Shown one piece after another: positions 35,484-44,079 of a stretch of DNA of 64,000 nt. Origin of the DNA: Pseudomonas putida (GTDB lineage: Bacteria > Pseudomonadota > Gammaproteobacteria > Pseudomonadales > Pseudomonadaceae); the NCBI GenBank assembly GCA_041879295.1, contig CP047152.1, forward strand, positions 3,477,501 through 3,541,500. Direction: 5' to 3'. The notes under the pieces were generated by a model that made no database searches, was not told the origin of the DNA, and saw only the letters and a program-made list of their open reading frames with translations. Both the position numbers and the translations under genes were made by a program. Numbering within the stretch: the stretch's first letter is position 1; each line of letters begins with the position of its first letter.

Positions 35484-36908
35484 ATGTTCGAATTACATCC
35501 AGACTCCTCAACCCCGCTGGTCAACCAGATCATCGACGGGCTGCGCGATCTGATCGACAACCAAACCCTCAAGCCAGGCGCCAAGGTCCCGTCGATCCGC
35601 GCCTTTGCCGCAAGCTATTCGGTGAGTACCTTCACCGTGGTCGAAGCCTACGACCGCCTTGTCGCCCAAGGGCTGCTGGTGAGCCGTGGCAATGCGGGGT
35701 TCTTCGTCAACCGTGCGGCGGGCGACCTGTTGGAGCAGCACAACGCCGAGGCCGACACCAGTCGACCAATGTTCAACTCCGAGTGGTACCTGCAGCAGAT
35801 CTTCGAAATCCGCCAGTTGCCTTACAAGCCGGGGTGCGGTTGGCTGCCCAACGACTGGATGTACGAAGACGGCCTGCGCCGCGGCCTGCGCCAAGTGGCC
35901 GGCAGCCCGCTGGAGTTGTCGGGGTACGGCGACCCCATGGGCCTGATGGAGCTGCGTGCGCTGACCGCCCAGAACCTGCAGCAAGAGCTGTCGATCGTCG
36001 CCAACCCGGCACAGCTGATGCTCACCCACGGCGCCAGCCAGGCCCTGGACCTGGCCGCACGCACACTGGTGCGCCCAGGCGATGTGGTGCTGGTGGACGA
36101 CCCCGGCTACCCGAACCTCATGAGCATCCTGCGCACCCAAGGCGCAACCCTGGTAGGCGTGCCACGTACACCGGCCGGCTACGACCTGAACCAGCTGGAG
36201 CAATTGCTCACCCACCACCGCCCGACGGCGTTCTTCACCCAGCCGCACCTGCACAGCCCGACGTGCTCGCGCACCCCGCTACCGCAGTTGCACCGCCTGC
36301 TGCAGCTTGCCAGCCAGCATGGCTTCCGCCTGGTGGAGAACAACCTGTACGCCGACATGGTCGCCGAGCCGCAGCCATGCCTGGCCAGCCTCGACCATCT
36401 GCAGCAGGTGGTGTACGTGGGCAGCTATTCCAAGAGCATTTCGCCCAACGTGCGGGTCGGCTACATGCTGGCCAACCCCGAGTTGATGCAAAAACTGCTG
36501 CACCTGAAGATGCGCTCAGGCCTGACCACCTCGCAGGTGATGGAGCGCGTGGTGTATGCGGCGATCATCGACGGGCGCTGGCGCAAGCACCTCAAGCGCC
36601 TGCGCCAGCGCCTGGCCGAGGCGCATCAGGAAGTTGGCCGGCACCTGCACCGATTGGGCTTCGAACTGTTCACCGAGTCGGATGAAGGCATGTACATCTG
36701 GACCCGCCACCCGGCGATTCCCGATAGCGCCGCGTTGCTGGATGATGCGCTGGAGAAAGGCATCATGCTTGGGCCTGGGCAGTTGTTCATGGTCGACGCC
36801 AAGGCGACCGGGTGGATGCGCTTCAATGTGGCGTTCAGTACGGACCCGGCGATGTGGGAGTTGTTGGAGAAGGTGTTGGTGAAGCATGTGCGGCGGGGCG
36901 GGATGTAA
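35484..36908 (+). CDS. MocR/GabR-type regulator (GntR helix-turn-helix plus aminotransferase-like domain)
   Basis: A 474-residue two-domain protein. A GntR winged helix lies at ~10-75 (LKPGAKVPSIRAFAASYSVSTFTVVEAYDRL). A fold-type I aminotransferase-like domain follows from ~110, with the PLP-binding lysine in YVGSYSKSISPNVRVGY and the Asn/Tyr cofactor contacts in place. MocR/GabR proteins sense amino compounds through PLP and regulate adjacent catabolic or transport genes. Divergent position from the GABA-type permease makes that gene the likely target. AAGG lies about eight bases before the ATG. Confidence 0.86.
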   Translation: MFELHPDSSTPLVNQIIDGLRDLIDNQTLKPGAKVPSIRAFAASYSVSTFTVVEAYDRLVAQGLLVSRGNAGFFVNRAAGDLLEQHNAEADTSRPMFNSEWYLQQIFEIRQLPYKPGCGWLPNDWMYEDGLRRGLRQVAGSPLELSGYGDPMGLMELRALTAQNLQQELSIVANPAQLMLTHGASQALDLAARTLVRPGDVVLVDDPGYPNLMSILRTQGATLVGVPRTPAGYDLNQLEQLLTHHRPTAFFTQPHLHSPTCSRTPLPQLHRLLQLASQHGFRLVENNLYADMVAEPQPCLASLDHLQQVVYVGSYSKSISPNVRVGYMLANPELMQKLLHLKMRSGLTTSQVMERVVYAAIIDGRWRKHLKRLRQRLAEAHQEVGRHLHRLGFELFTESDEGMYIWTRHPAIPDSAALLDDALEKGIMLGPGQLFMVDAKATGWMRFNVAFSTDPAMWELLEKVLVKHVRRGGM

Positions 36909-37088
36909 GGCCGCTCCACATCAGTTTTGGGCCACACCTTCCTGTGAGGGCCCGCTGTCCGCCTAGTTTGTTCCCTTGATATCGAAGGTTCCCCGCTGCA
37001 CCTCATCATTTCCAGCCATGCCCCCGGGGGAGGCTCGCGGGGCGCAATGGCAAGGTGAAATAACACCTGGCTTTTTTACCAATAGCGC

Positions 37089-37364
37089 ATGACGCTTGAT
37101 TCAGATGACCCCATAACTAACCGGACAACAAAGGAACGGGGGCCTCGCAAAGCATGCGAAGCACTGGTAGTCGAACGTGGGGGTTCAATCGCCGCGGGGG
37201 TGAGCAAGAAGATCCACTATCTGGTCATTGGCAGTATTGGCAACGAGCAGTGGCTGCACAGCAGTTACGGCACGAAGATCAAGAAAGCAGTGGAAATCAG
37301 GGAAGCGGGTGCGAACATTGCGATTGTGAGCGAGGCGCATTGGCAGCGTGCGGCGTTTGGTTGA
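37089..37364 (+). pseudogene. C-terminal fragment of a BRCT-domain protein
   Basis: A 91-codon frame whose last ~75 residues read like the second half of a BRCT domain: GPRKACEALVVERGG, then KKIHYLVIGSIGNEQW, HSSYGTKIKKAVEIREAG and a final VSEAHWQ. The first strand of BRCT and all preceding domains are missing, and the first 16 residues fit nothing. Intact relatives in Pseudomonas are longer proteins ending in this domain. It is most likely the surviving 3' end of a deleted gene. Confidence 0.65.
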
Positions 37365-37379
37365 TGACCATGATGGCGT

Positions 37380-37494
37380 TCACCGCTTCTGAGCAGATCG
37401 ATAGACCTCGCTACGCTCGCGCTTGCCAACCGATACCACCCACTACAACGATACGCTCGTCTTCGACGCGATAGGCGAGGCCTTTGTGGGACAT
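37380..37494 (-). pseudogene. Frameshifted 3' remnant of a RelE/ParE-family toxin gene
   Basis: On the minus strand GLAYRVEDERIVV is followed, after a one-base shift in a G-rich run near 37438-37442, by VVSVGKRERSEVYRSAQKR and a stop at 37380. Joined, these give the typical C-terminus of RelE/ParE toxins. Upstream of LAYRVEDERI nothing matches the family, so the 5' two-thirds are gone. No antitoxin gene is adjacent. The fragment ends 15 bp from the BRCT fragment. Confidence 0.6.
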
Positions 37495-37725
37495 CGCCCA
37501 ACCCCTTGGACTGCGCAGTCGCGCAGAAAACTCAGCGCGCAAGCGGTCCGCGTACCATGTGGGAGCGAGCCCTTGTGGGATTGGTAGTTGTGGCAAGACA
37601 GTGACACGCCTCAAGCCAAGAGCGCGTCCGGGAACTTGGATCCCATTCCTGGAAAAGGTATGCTGGGCAATAGCTAAACGCCACTACCCAGGCAGGCTTG
37701 GTGCCTGTCTTCAAGGACGAACCCT

Positions 37726-38277
37726 TTGCCCAGCCACCCGACCCGCCATACCATCGCCCGCCAGTGGCAACTGCTCAAGTTACTGCCCGGCCGCCACCCG
37801 GGTATGAGCTCCACCCAGTTGCAGGCTGCCCTAACAGCCGTGGGCCATACCACCAGCAAACGCACCGTCGAGCGCGACCTGGTCGAGCTCGCCGCACTGT
37901 TCCCGCTACAGTGCAACAGTAAAGGCATGCCTTATGGCTGGTACTGGCAACCGGGCTTGAGCCTGGGCGAAGCGCAGCAGCTGCAACCCGACACACTTGC
38001 GCCCCCGACACACGTTGTACTGTATGCCTGGGTCGATGACGCGCTGGCCCGCCGGCTGGAACAGTCACCACTATCCCTCGACATGCAACTGACGCCGCAG
38101 GCTAGCGGCGGTGCCGCGCTGGTGGCCACCGTCGTCGACAACCGTGCGCTGATGGGCTGGCTGCTGTCCCAGGCGGGTTCGATCCGCATCCAGGCCCCGC
38201 AGGCGCTGCGCGCGGCCATGATTGAACAATTGCGCCAGAGCCTGGCGCTGCATGATGGAGAGAGCTGTAAGCAATAA
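37726..38277 (+). CDS. Helix-turn-helix regulator, WYL/YafY-like
   Basis: A 183-residue protein with an N-terminal winged helix (RQWQLLKLLPGRHPGMSS, then TTSKRTVERDLVELAALFPL) typical of the YafY/WYL regulator group and a short C-terminal region. The first in-frame ATG would cut through the helix-turn-helix. The TTG at 37726 with AAGGA eight bases upstream gives a complete domain and is taken as the start. WYL proteins bind ligands or nucleic acids and are frequent regulators in accessory regions; the C-terminal part here is shorter than a full WYL domain. It follows the decayed BRCT/RelE stretch. Confidence 0.75.
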   Translation: MPSHPTRHTIARQWQLLKLLPGRHPGMSSTQLQAALTAVGHTTSKRTVERDLVELAALFPLQCNSKGMPYGWYWQPGLSLGEAQQLQPDTLAPPTHVVLYAWVDDALARRLEQSPLSLDMQLTPQASGGAALVATVVDNRALMGWLLSQAGSIRIQAPQALRAAMIEQLRQSLALHDGESCKQ

Positions 38278-38352
38278 CGCCAACGGCGTCAGTAGGTTCC
38301 GGGATACGCTACGGCATCGCCAAAACGCGACGCCGGAATGGCTCAGGTCGCT

Positions 38353-39075
38353 TTACCGCGGGTCACGACGTGCCAGGCAAGCATAGGCCAGGCCCAGTAC
38401 GCTGGCCGCCAGTATGCCAAGCAGTATCATCAGCTCACGGCTGTAACGGGCCACCATGGCCGGAAAACCGATGACCTCGCGGTACACCTGCACTTTGGCC
38501 TCACCATCGGCATGGCTGATACTGACCCCGCCATGGCGGATCTGTGAGTAGTCGGCATCGAAATACACCCACACCTTGCATGTGCCACCTGGCTCGATGG
38601 CCGGTATATCAACCTGGGCGGTGGGGGTTTCCAGCAGCGTGTCGTTGCCGGCAGCATTTCGCACCTGCACCAGGCCCTTGGCTGGCAGGCGGATTTTCAC
38701 CTGCCGGACCTGCGCATCACCACTGTTGTGCAGTTCGACCAGCAGGCCGGTACGGTGGTCGACCAGCCCGGCCTCGAAAGGCTTGGCGAACAGCTGAGCA
38801 TAAGGTGCCTGCGCCATTTCGATGAGCCGCTCGACCTGATCATGGCCCAGCTGGCCTTGAACGATACCGTTGATTTGCCCCTGCAACTGCTCGTACTTCA
38901 GCTGTTCGCTGGCTTTGCTGATCCGCTCGCTGAACTGGCCGGGGTAAGTGAGGTAGGCATAGGTGAGGGACGCCTCAAGACGCGGATTGCCCCTGAGCAA
39001 CGCGTAGGCGGCCAACAGGACCATCAGGCCGATCAGCACGGCGACGAGAAGCTTTCCCACCTTGTCCCAGCTCAA
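38353..39075 (-). CDS. Hypothetical protein with N- and C-terminal membrane helices
   Basis: A 240-residue protein with one membrane helix at ~8-28 (LLVAVLIGLMVLLAAYALL) and another at ~214-232 (LMILLGILAASVLGLAYAC). Between them lies a soluble, probably periplasmic, domain with a predicted helical first half and a beta-rich second half (VRQVKIRLPAKGLVQV, CKVWVYFDADY). I do not recognise the family. It is transcribed in the same direction as the small DUF3077-like gene upstream (79 bp apart) and may share a transcript. Confidence 0.72.
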   Translation of the reverse strand: MSWDKVGKLLVAVLIGLMVLLAAYALLRGNPRLEASLTYAYLTYPGQFSERISKASEQLKYEQLQGQINGIVQGQLGHDQVERLIEMAQAPYAQLFAKPFEAGLVDHRTGLLVELHNSGDAQVRQVKIRLPAKGLVQVRNAAGNDTLLETPTAQVDIPAIEPGGTCKVWVYFDADYSQIRHGGVSISHADGEAKVQVYREVIGFPAMVARYSRELMILLGILAASVLGLAYACLARRDPR

Positions 39076-39154
39076 TGCATGCTTCCTTCTGTCGTGTTAC
39101 AGACGATTAAAACCGCCCAAGGGTGCCAAGTTCGCGCCCCCCAGGCAAGCCTGG

Positions 39155-39463
39155 CTAGGCTTCGCCCTCGCCTTCGCGTGCCTGACGTATCTGCAGCAGC
39201 TGGCCGTCGATCAGTGACTTGGCCATCCCGGCCAGATAGTACGTGGCCTTCATCATCACCTGGCGGTCGCCAGGCCTGTCGATGGCCTTGCGAGTGATTT
39301 CGGTGATGCAGCCCATGATGCCCGAAGCTTCCATCAGTGCGGTGCGTATTGGCAGCTGCGGTTTCATTTGCACCAGTTCGGCATCGCTGTTGCCAAAGCG
39401 GCTCGCTGCACGCACGACAGTGGGTTTGCTGCTGTTTTTCGGCGTTTCGCTGTCCATGTCCAT
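39155..39463 (-). CDS. Small DUF3077-like protein (102 aa)
   Basis: A 102-residue protein, polar at the N-terminus and helical after residue ~40. The second half ([15 protein letters not shown], then [16 protein letters not shown]) has the same pattern as the DUF3077 protein encoded at 59711-59974 (AREQASELMGY, ASHYLCALAKALMD), so the two are likely distant paralogues. DUF3077 proteins are small, abundant in Pseudomonas and of unknown function. No signal peptide or membrane segment. Confidence 0.65.
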   Translation of the reverse strand: MDMDSETPKNSSKPTVVRAASRFGNSDAELVQMKPQLPIRTALMEASGIMGCITEITRKAIDRPGDRQVMMKATYYLAGMAKSLIDGQLLQIRQAREGEGEA

Positions 39464-39654
39464 TCCTCAAGGTTAGGCGCGTGCAGAGGCTAGGCCGCTG
39501 TCTACCCCATTACAATGACAAAGGCCTGGAAACGGTCACTTTAGGAAATGGACTACAAGAACCCTGCAAAGGGAGCGCCGAGCCACCGCTCAGCCCCTTG
39601 ACCCGCCCCCGGCAGTGGCGGACGATCAACCTCCCCCACACAAGGACGAACACC

Positions 39655-40278
39655 ATGCTGCGGATACTGGGAAGAGCCTCTTCCATCAATGTGCGAAAAG
39701 TCATGTGGGCCTGTGCCGAATTCGAGATCGCATTCGAACGCGAAGACTGGGGCTCTGGCTTCAAGGCCACTGACAGCGCCGAGTTCCTCGGGTTGAACCC
39801 CAACGCCATGATCCCGGTGATCCAGGACGGCGACTTCACTTTGTGGGAATCCAACAGCATCATCCGCTACCTGGCCAACCGCTACGGCGCCACCGCGTTC
39901 TATCCCGGCGAGGCCCAGGCGCGGGCCAGGATCGATCAGTGGATCGACTGGCAGGCCTCGGACCTGAACCGCTCATGGAGCTACGCGTTCATGTCGCTGG
40001 TCAGGCACTCACCCGCTCACCAGGACCCGCAAGCACTGGCTGCCGGTTGTGCCGAGTGGTCACGCTACATGCGCATCCTCGACCGCCAACTGGCGAGCAC
40101 CGGCGCCTATGTGGCCGGCAGCCAGTTCACCCTGGCCGACATCCCTATCGGCCTGTCGGTCAACCGCTGGTTCGAAACGCCGTTCGAGCACCCGCACCTG
40201 CCTGCTGTGCGCGATTATTACGAGCGACTCAGCGAGCGCCCTGCCTATCACTTGCATGGCCGAAACGGTACTCCGTAG
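39655..40278 (+). CDS. Glutathione S-transferase family protein
   Basis: A 207-residue cytosolic GST of standard length. The thioredoxin-like N-terminal domain begins [20 protein letters not shown] with Ser-Ile-Asn-Val at the catalytic helix. The glutathione-binding Pro-Val and Glu-Ser appear as MIPVIQDG and [12 protein letters not shown]. The all-helical C-terminal domain includes the conserved FTLADIPIG. It resembles theta/beta-like bacterial GSTs used in detoxification or ring-compound catabolism. AAGGA lies eight bases before the ATG at 39655. The decayed MFS/LysR pair follows. Confidence 0.87.
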   Translation: MLRILGRASSINVRKVMWACAEFEIAFEREDWGSGFKATDSAEFLGLNPNAMIPVIQDGDFTLWESNSIIRYLANRYGATAFYPGEAQARARIDQWIDWQASDLNRSWSYAFMSLVRHSPAHQDPQALAAGCAEWSRYMRILDRQLASTGAYVAGSQFTLADIPIGLSVNRWFETPFEHPHLPAVRDYYERLSERPAYHLHGRNGTP

Positions 40279-40299
40279 TACCGCCAGGAAGTGTGTCGA

Positions 40300-40316
40300 G
40301 GGGCGCAAAGCGCCCC
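40300..40316. terminator. Hairpin between GST gene and the decayed MFS gene
   Basis: GGGGCGC-AAA-GCGCCCC, a 7-bp perfect stem, lies 21 bp after the GST stop and just past the stop of the convergent MFS remnant. There is no T-tract. Confidence 0.45.
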
Positions 40317-40330
40317 AAGGTTCCGGCCTG

Positions 40331-40775
40331 TTACAGCGCAACCTGCCGCGCAGCTACCCCCCCTCGCCCTCGCCAGGCAAACAGCAGCACCAACACCAGC
40401 CCCAGCGCCGCCATCGCAGCCCCCGCCAGGGAGATCGCCGGGTAGCCCAGCCCCGCGTTGATCACCGCGCCGCCCAGTGCCGCACCGATTGCATTGCCCA
40501 GATTGAACGCGCCGATGTTGACTGCCGAGGCCAGGTTGGCCGCCTCCATTACCCGCATTTGCAGCGGCGGCACCAGGGCAAAACTGGCCGCCCCCCCAAA
40601 CCAGGATCGCCAGGGCGGTCGGCAATGGCCAGTCCAGTACCAGCGGGAACACCAGCAGCACGGCAATCAGCCCAGCCAGTGACAGGATCAGGGTGCGATC
40701 GATGGAGCGGTCCGCCGCCTTGCCGCCCCACACGTTGCCCAAGGTCAGGCCGACACCGAACAGCACCAGCATCAC
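40331..40775 (-). pseudogene. MFS transporter remnant: 5' end deleted and frameshifted
   Basis: Only the C-terminal ~145 residues of an arabinose-efflux-type MFS protein remain. Reading on the minus strand, LVLFGVGLTLGNVWGGKAAD through LAILVWG is in one frame, and ASFALVPPLQMRVMEAAN to the stop is in another. The switch falls at a run of seven C residues (40591-40597). The upstream half of the gene is absent: the sequence runs directly into a LysR gene that is itself truncated. Confidence 0.8.
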
Positions 40776-41578
40776 CCTCGGCGGTCAGCCGCATTCTCGC
40801 CCGCACCGAACAGCGCCTGGGTACCCGCCTGCTACTGCGCACGACCCGAGCGCTCGCCCTCACCCCCGAGGGAGAGGCCTACCTGCGCGGCGCACGGCGA
40901 GTGCTGGCGGACATGCTCGAAGTGGAAGAAGCCATCACTGACCAAGGCGTGCCACGCGGGCGCTTGCGGGTCAGCGCTGCGCTGGGCCATGCCCGGTTGA
41001 CCGTAGTGCCCCTGCTGGCGGCCTTCAGCGCACGCTACCCGCAAGTGCTGGTTGACCTGACCCTCAGCGACGAGGTGGCCGACATTCTCAGCGGCCAGGC
41101 CGACGTGGCGCTGCGCTTCGGTCACCTGCCGGACAGCTCGTTGAGCGCCCGCGCCATCGGCGAGACCGGCCAGGTAGCGGTGGCCTCGCCCGATTACCTG
41201 CAACGCCACGGTACCCCGCTTGCGCCTGAAGACCTTGCCAGGCACAACTGCCTGCGCTTCAACTTCCGCCGTGCGATGCCCGACTGGCCGTTTCACCGCG
41301 ACGGGCATACGTTCTCACTGAAGGTTAAAGGGAATATCGAATGCAGCAGTGGCGAGGCGCTGGCGCAACTGGCCAGGCTGGGCGCCGGCGTGGCGCGTAT
41401 CGGCACCTTTACCGTGGCCGATGACCTGGCCAACGGGCAGCTGGTGCCGTTGCTGGAGGCTTACAACCCTGGTGATCGGGAACCGATTCATGCGGTGTTC
41501 GTCGGCGGCCCGGCGATGCCGGCGCGGGTACGGGTGTTTGTGGACTTTCTGGTGGAGCAGCTATCTGGCGGCCTGTAG
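40768..41578 (+). pseudogene. LysR regulator lacking its N-terminal part
   Basis: From SPSAVSRILARTEQRLG (the recognition helix region) to the stop the sequence is a good LysR protein, with a full substrate-binding domain (SGQADVALRFGHLPDSS). The first ~30 residues, including the start codon and first HTH helices, are missing. The frame runs back into the truncated, oppositely oriented MFS gene at about 40768-40775, so no functional DNA-binding domain can be made. One deletion spanning both 5' ends explains this. Confidence 0.8.
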
Positions 41579-41630
41579 AGCCGGCCTCATGTCGCGACAA
41601 GGCCGCCCACACGCCCCCTGGTCAGTCTCA

Positions 41631-42251
41631 TCACGCTTGCATGCCGGCCAGGATAAAGCCCATGAACCGCCGCACATCCGCCCGGTGTGCCGCCATGTCC
41701 AGCGGCTCGCGGCTGCAAAGGCGCAGCAACTGAAGGTGCCCGTAATCGTTGATCAGGAACGCCGCATACCCCACGTCCAGCCCAGCCGACAGCCTGCCGC
41801 TGTCGCACAAGTCCTGTAGCAGGCACTTCAACTCGTTGACCAGCGCGTCATTGACCCGCCTGTAGGCATCCGGCACGCCCTGCTGCTCAGCCCCCAGCAA
41901 CGGCAGCAACGGCGGCAATATCTCGCGCCAGAGCGGTGCAGGCAGCACCTCGAATGCGTAATCGGTCAAGTGCGCTTCGTAGCAACACAGGGCCTCCAGC
42001 GCATCGTCGAATTCCGGCAGGCGCCGCCGGGCTTCGGTCACCGCCCGGTGGTCGGCCTCGCGGAGCTTCTCCAGCAAAATCTCCTGCTTGCTGCCGAAGT
42101 AGGCAAACACCGTGGGCACCGACACTGCGGCCAGGCGCGCGATCTGTTCCATGGTGGTGGTCTGGTAACCCTGCGTTTCAAACAGGCCTAGCGCCGTTCG
42201 GCTGATGGTTTCACGACGCATCGCCTTCTGCTGCTCGCGCAATCCGCTCAC
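41631..42251 (-). CDS. TetR-family regulator
   Basis: A TetR protein of 206 residues. The N-terminal helix-turn-helix reads SRTALGLFETQGYQTTTMEQIARLAAVSVPTVFAYFGSKQ in the family pattern (residues ~12-52). The C-terminal ligand-binding domain is helical. The ATG at 42293 has no Shine-Dalgarno; the GTG at 42251 is preceded by AAGG at suitable distance and begins near the usual distance from the helix-turn-helix. It is divergent from the amidohydrolase gene, with a strong 21-bp palindrome between them, so it probably represses that unit and itself. Confidence 0.82.
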   Translation of the reverse strand: MSGLREQQKAMRRETISRTALGLFETQGYQTTTMEQIARLAAVSVPTVFAYFGSKQEILLEKLREADHRAVTEARRRLPEFDDALEALCCYEAHLTDYAFEVLPAPLWREILPPLLPLLGAEQQGVPDAYRRVNDALVNELKCLLQDLCDSGRLSAGLDVGYAAFLINDYGHLQLLRLCSREPLDMAAHRADVRRFMGFILAGMQA

Positions 42252-42323
42252 ATTCACACCTTTTTTCGATCCGTACACGTCGGCGCCCAGCATAACGCAA
42301 AGCTGTGTCGTAAAAATATTTTA

Positions 42324-42344
42324 TTGACTAAAGGTTTTAATCAA
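42324..42344. promoter_or_regulatory. TetR operator palindrome TTGACTAAA-GGT-TTTAATCAA
   Basis: A 21-bp inverted repeat with 9-bp arms and one mismatch lies midway in the 131-bp AT-rich spacer between the TetR and amidohydrolase genes. Its length and symmetry are those of TetR operators. It contains TTGACT, a good -35 for the amidohydrolase direction, so a bound repressor would block that promoter. Confidence 0.6.
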
Positions 42345-42382
42345 CTCAAAACTAATGTTCTATTCTGACCCCGGGAGTTGCC

Positions 42383-44065
42383 ATGTCCACCGCCGCAGAC
42401 CTCATCATCCACAATGCCCGCATTTACACGGTCGACCCGCACAGGCCCTGGGCCGAGGCGGTGGCCATTTGCGGCGAACGCATCGTTTGCGTGGGCGACC
42501 GCGGCAGCGTCATGGCATACGCCGGCCCTGCCACACGGCTGCTGGATGCCGGCGGCAAACTGGTGCTGCCGGGCTTCGTCGAGTCTCACTGGCACTTTTC
42601 CTCTACCGCCTTTGCCTTTCAGGCGCTGGTCAACCATACAGACCCACAACAGGTGCTGGCCCTGCTCAAGGCCTACGTCGAGGCCAACCCCTCTGAAAAA
42701 GCCATTACCGGCATGGGCTGGATCCAGCCGTTGATGCCTGGGCACATGTTGCGCCGCGAAGTACTGGATGCCATCTGTCCGGACAAGCCCGTGTGCCTGC
42801 TGTCCACCGACTATCACACCATGTGGGTCAACAGCTTCGCCCTGAACGCTGCCGGCATCGACCGCAACACCCCGGCGGTAGAAGAAGGCGCCAGCTGGTT
42901 CGAAAAGGACCCGATCACCGGCGAGCCAACGGGCCTGATCATTGACTGCGCAGCCTATTCGCTACTGATGCAACGCCTGAGCGAAGCCGGCTACCTGCCG
43001 ACAGGCATCGACCTGTACCTGCGCTCGATCCCCTTCTGGCAGGAGAAACTGGTGGCGGCCGGAATTACCACAGTATTCGATGCCGGTTTCCTCGACCCCG
43101 CCGGCGACCAGTCGCTGCTGTATGAAACCTTGCAGCAACTGGAGCGTGAGGAGCGCCTTAAACTGCGGGTAGTCGGCAGCTACATCAACATGGGCACCGA
43201 GGACGACCCGGTCACTCGGCTGCAGGCCCTGCGCGAACGCTACGACTCGCCGCTGGTCAAGGCGCAGACCCTCAAGCTGATGCTGGACGGGACCGAGCTG
43301 AACCACACCGCATTCCTGCTCGAGCCCTATTGCGACAAGCCACACAGCTGCGGTTCGACGACCATGCCCGAGGAAGTGTTCGAGGGCCATGTACGCAAGG
43401 CCGACGCCCTCGGTATCGACGTGATGGTGCATGCAGTGGGCGATGCCGCCGTGCGCATGGCGCTGGACGTGTTTGAGCGCACGTTCTCCAGCAACCCGCC
43501 CCGCGACCGTCGCCACGTCATCACTCACGCCTTCCTCACCCACCCCGACGACATCCCGCGCTTTCGCCGTATCGGCGTCATGGCCAACACCCAGTTGCAG
43601 TGGGGCGTGGTCGACGCCTACGCCGAGGCCATCCAGCAGGCCTATGGCTACCCGCGCTGGGCGTCGATGTACAAATTCCGCAGCTTCATCGACCAGGGTG
43701 TGACCGTGTCCATCGGCATGGACGGCCTGGTGTGCCAATGCCGATGCCAGCACAAGCCGGTGGAACACATCGAATCGGGCCACACCCGCCAGCTCAGTGG
43801 CGAACCCGATGCCCCTGTGATGCCCGATGCCGACGAGCGCCTGAGCATCCCGCAACTGATCGCCGCCTATACCCTCAACGGTGCCTACCAACTGGGCCTG
43901 GAACGGGAAATCGGTTCGATCACCGTTGGCAAGCGTGCCGACATCATCGTGCTGGAGCAGGACCTGTTCGAACTGGACCGCTACCAGATCGGCAATACCG
44001 AAGTAGCGCTGACCGTGATGAACGGCCGCATCACCCACGACGCAGGTACCCTGCCCCGCGCCTGA
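42383..44065 (+). CDS. Amidohydrolase family protein (YtcJ-like)
   Basis: A 560-residue metal-dependent hydrolase of the amidohydrolase-3/YtcJ group. The N-terminal composite beta domain begins DLIIHNARIYTVDP. The first metal site is VESHWHF (His-x-His), and further ligand positions appear in VMVHAVGDAA, HVITHAFL and the terminal SIGMDGL Asp. Family members hydrolyse C-N bonds in cyclic or N-acyl compounds; the substrate is unknown. No signal peptide, so cytoplasmic. It is first in a unit with the MFS gene 14 bp downstream and is probably repressed by the divergent TetR. Confidence 0.85.
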   Translation: MSTAADLIIHNARIYTVDPHRPWAEAVAICGERIVCVGDRGSVMAYAGPATRLLDAGGKLVLPGFVESHWHFSSTAFAFQALVNHTDPQQVLALLKAYVEANPSEKAITGMGWIQPLMPGHMLRREVLDAICPDKPVCLLSTDYHTMWVNSFALNAAGIDRNTPAVEEGASWFEKDPITGEPTGLIIDCAAYSLLMQRLSEAGYLPTGIDLYLRSIPFWQEKLVAAGITTVFDAGFLDPAGDQSLLYETLQQLEREERLKLRVVGSYINMGTEDDPVTRLQALRERYDSPLVKAQTLKLMLDGTELNHTAFLLEPYCDKPHSCGSTTMPEEVFEGHVRKADALGIDVMVHAVGDAAVRMALDVFERTFSSNPPRDRRHVITHAFLTHPDDIPRFRRIGVMANTQLQWGVVDAYAEAIQQAYGYPRWASMYKFRSFIDQGVTVSIGMDGLVCQCRCQHKPVEHIESGHTRQLSGEPDAPVMPDADERLSIPQLIAAYTLNGAYQLGLEREIGSITVGKRADIIVLEQDLFELDRYQIGNTEVALTVMNGRITHDAGTLPRA

Positions 44066-44079
44066 CCCCGGACCCGACC

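Noticed and set aside
37265..37501. 78-codon - frame across the RelE remnant
   Set aside because: Its sequence does not match the toxin; the family-like reading needs two other frames joined by a one-base shift.
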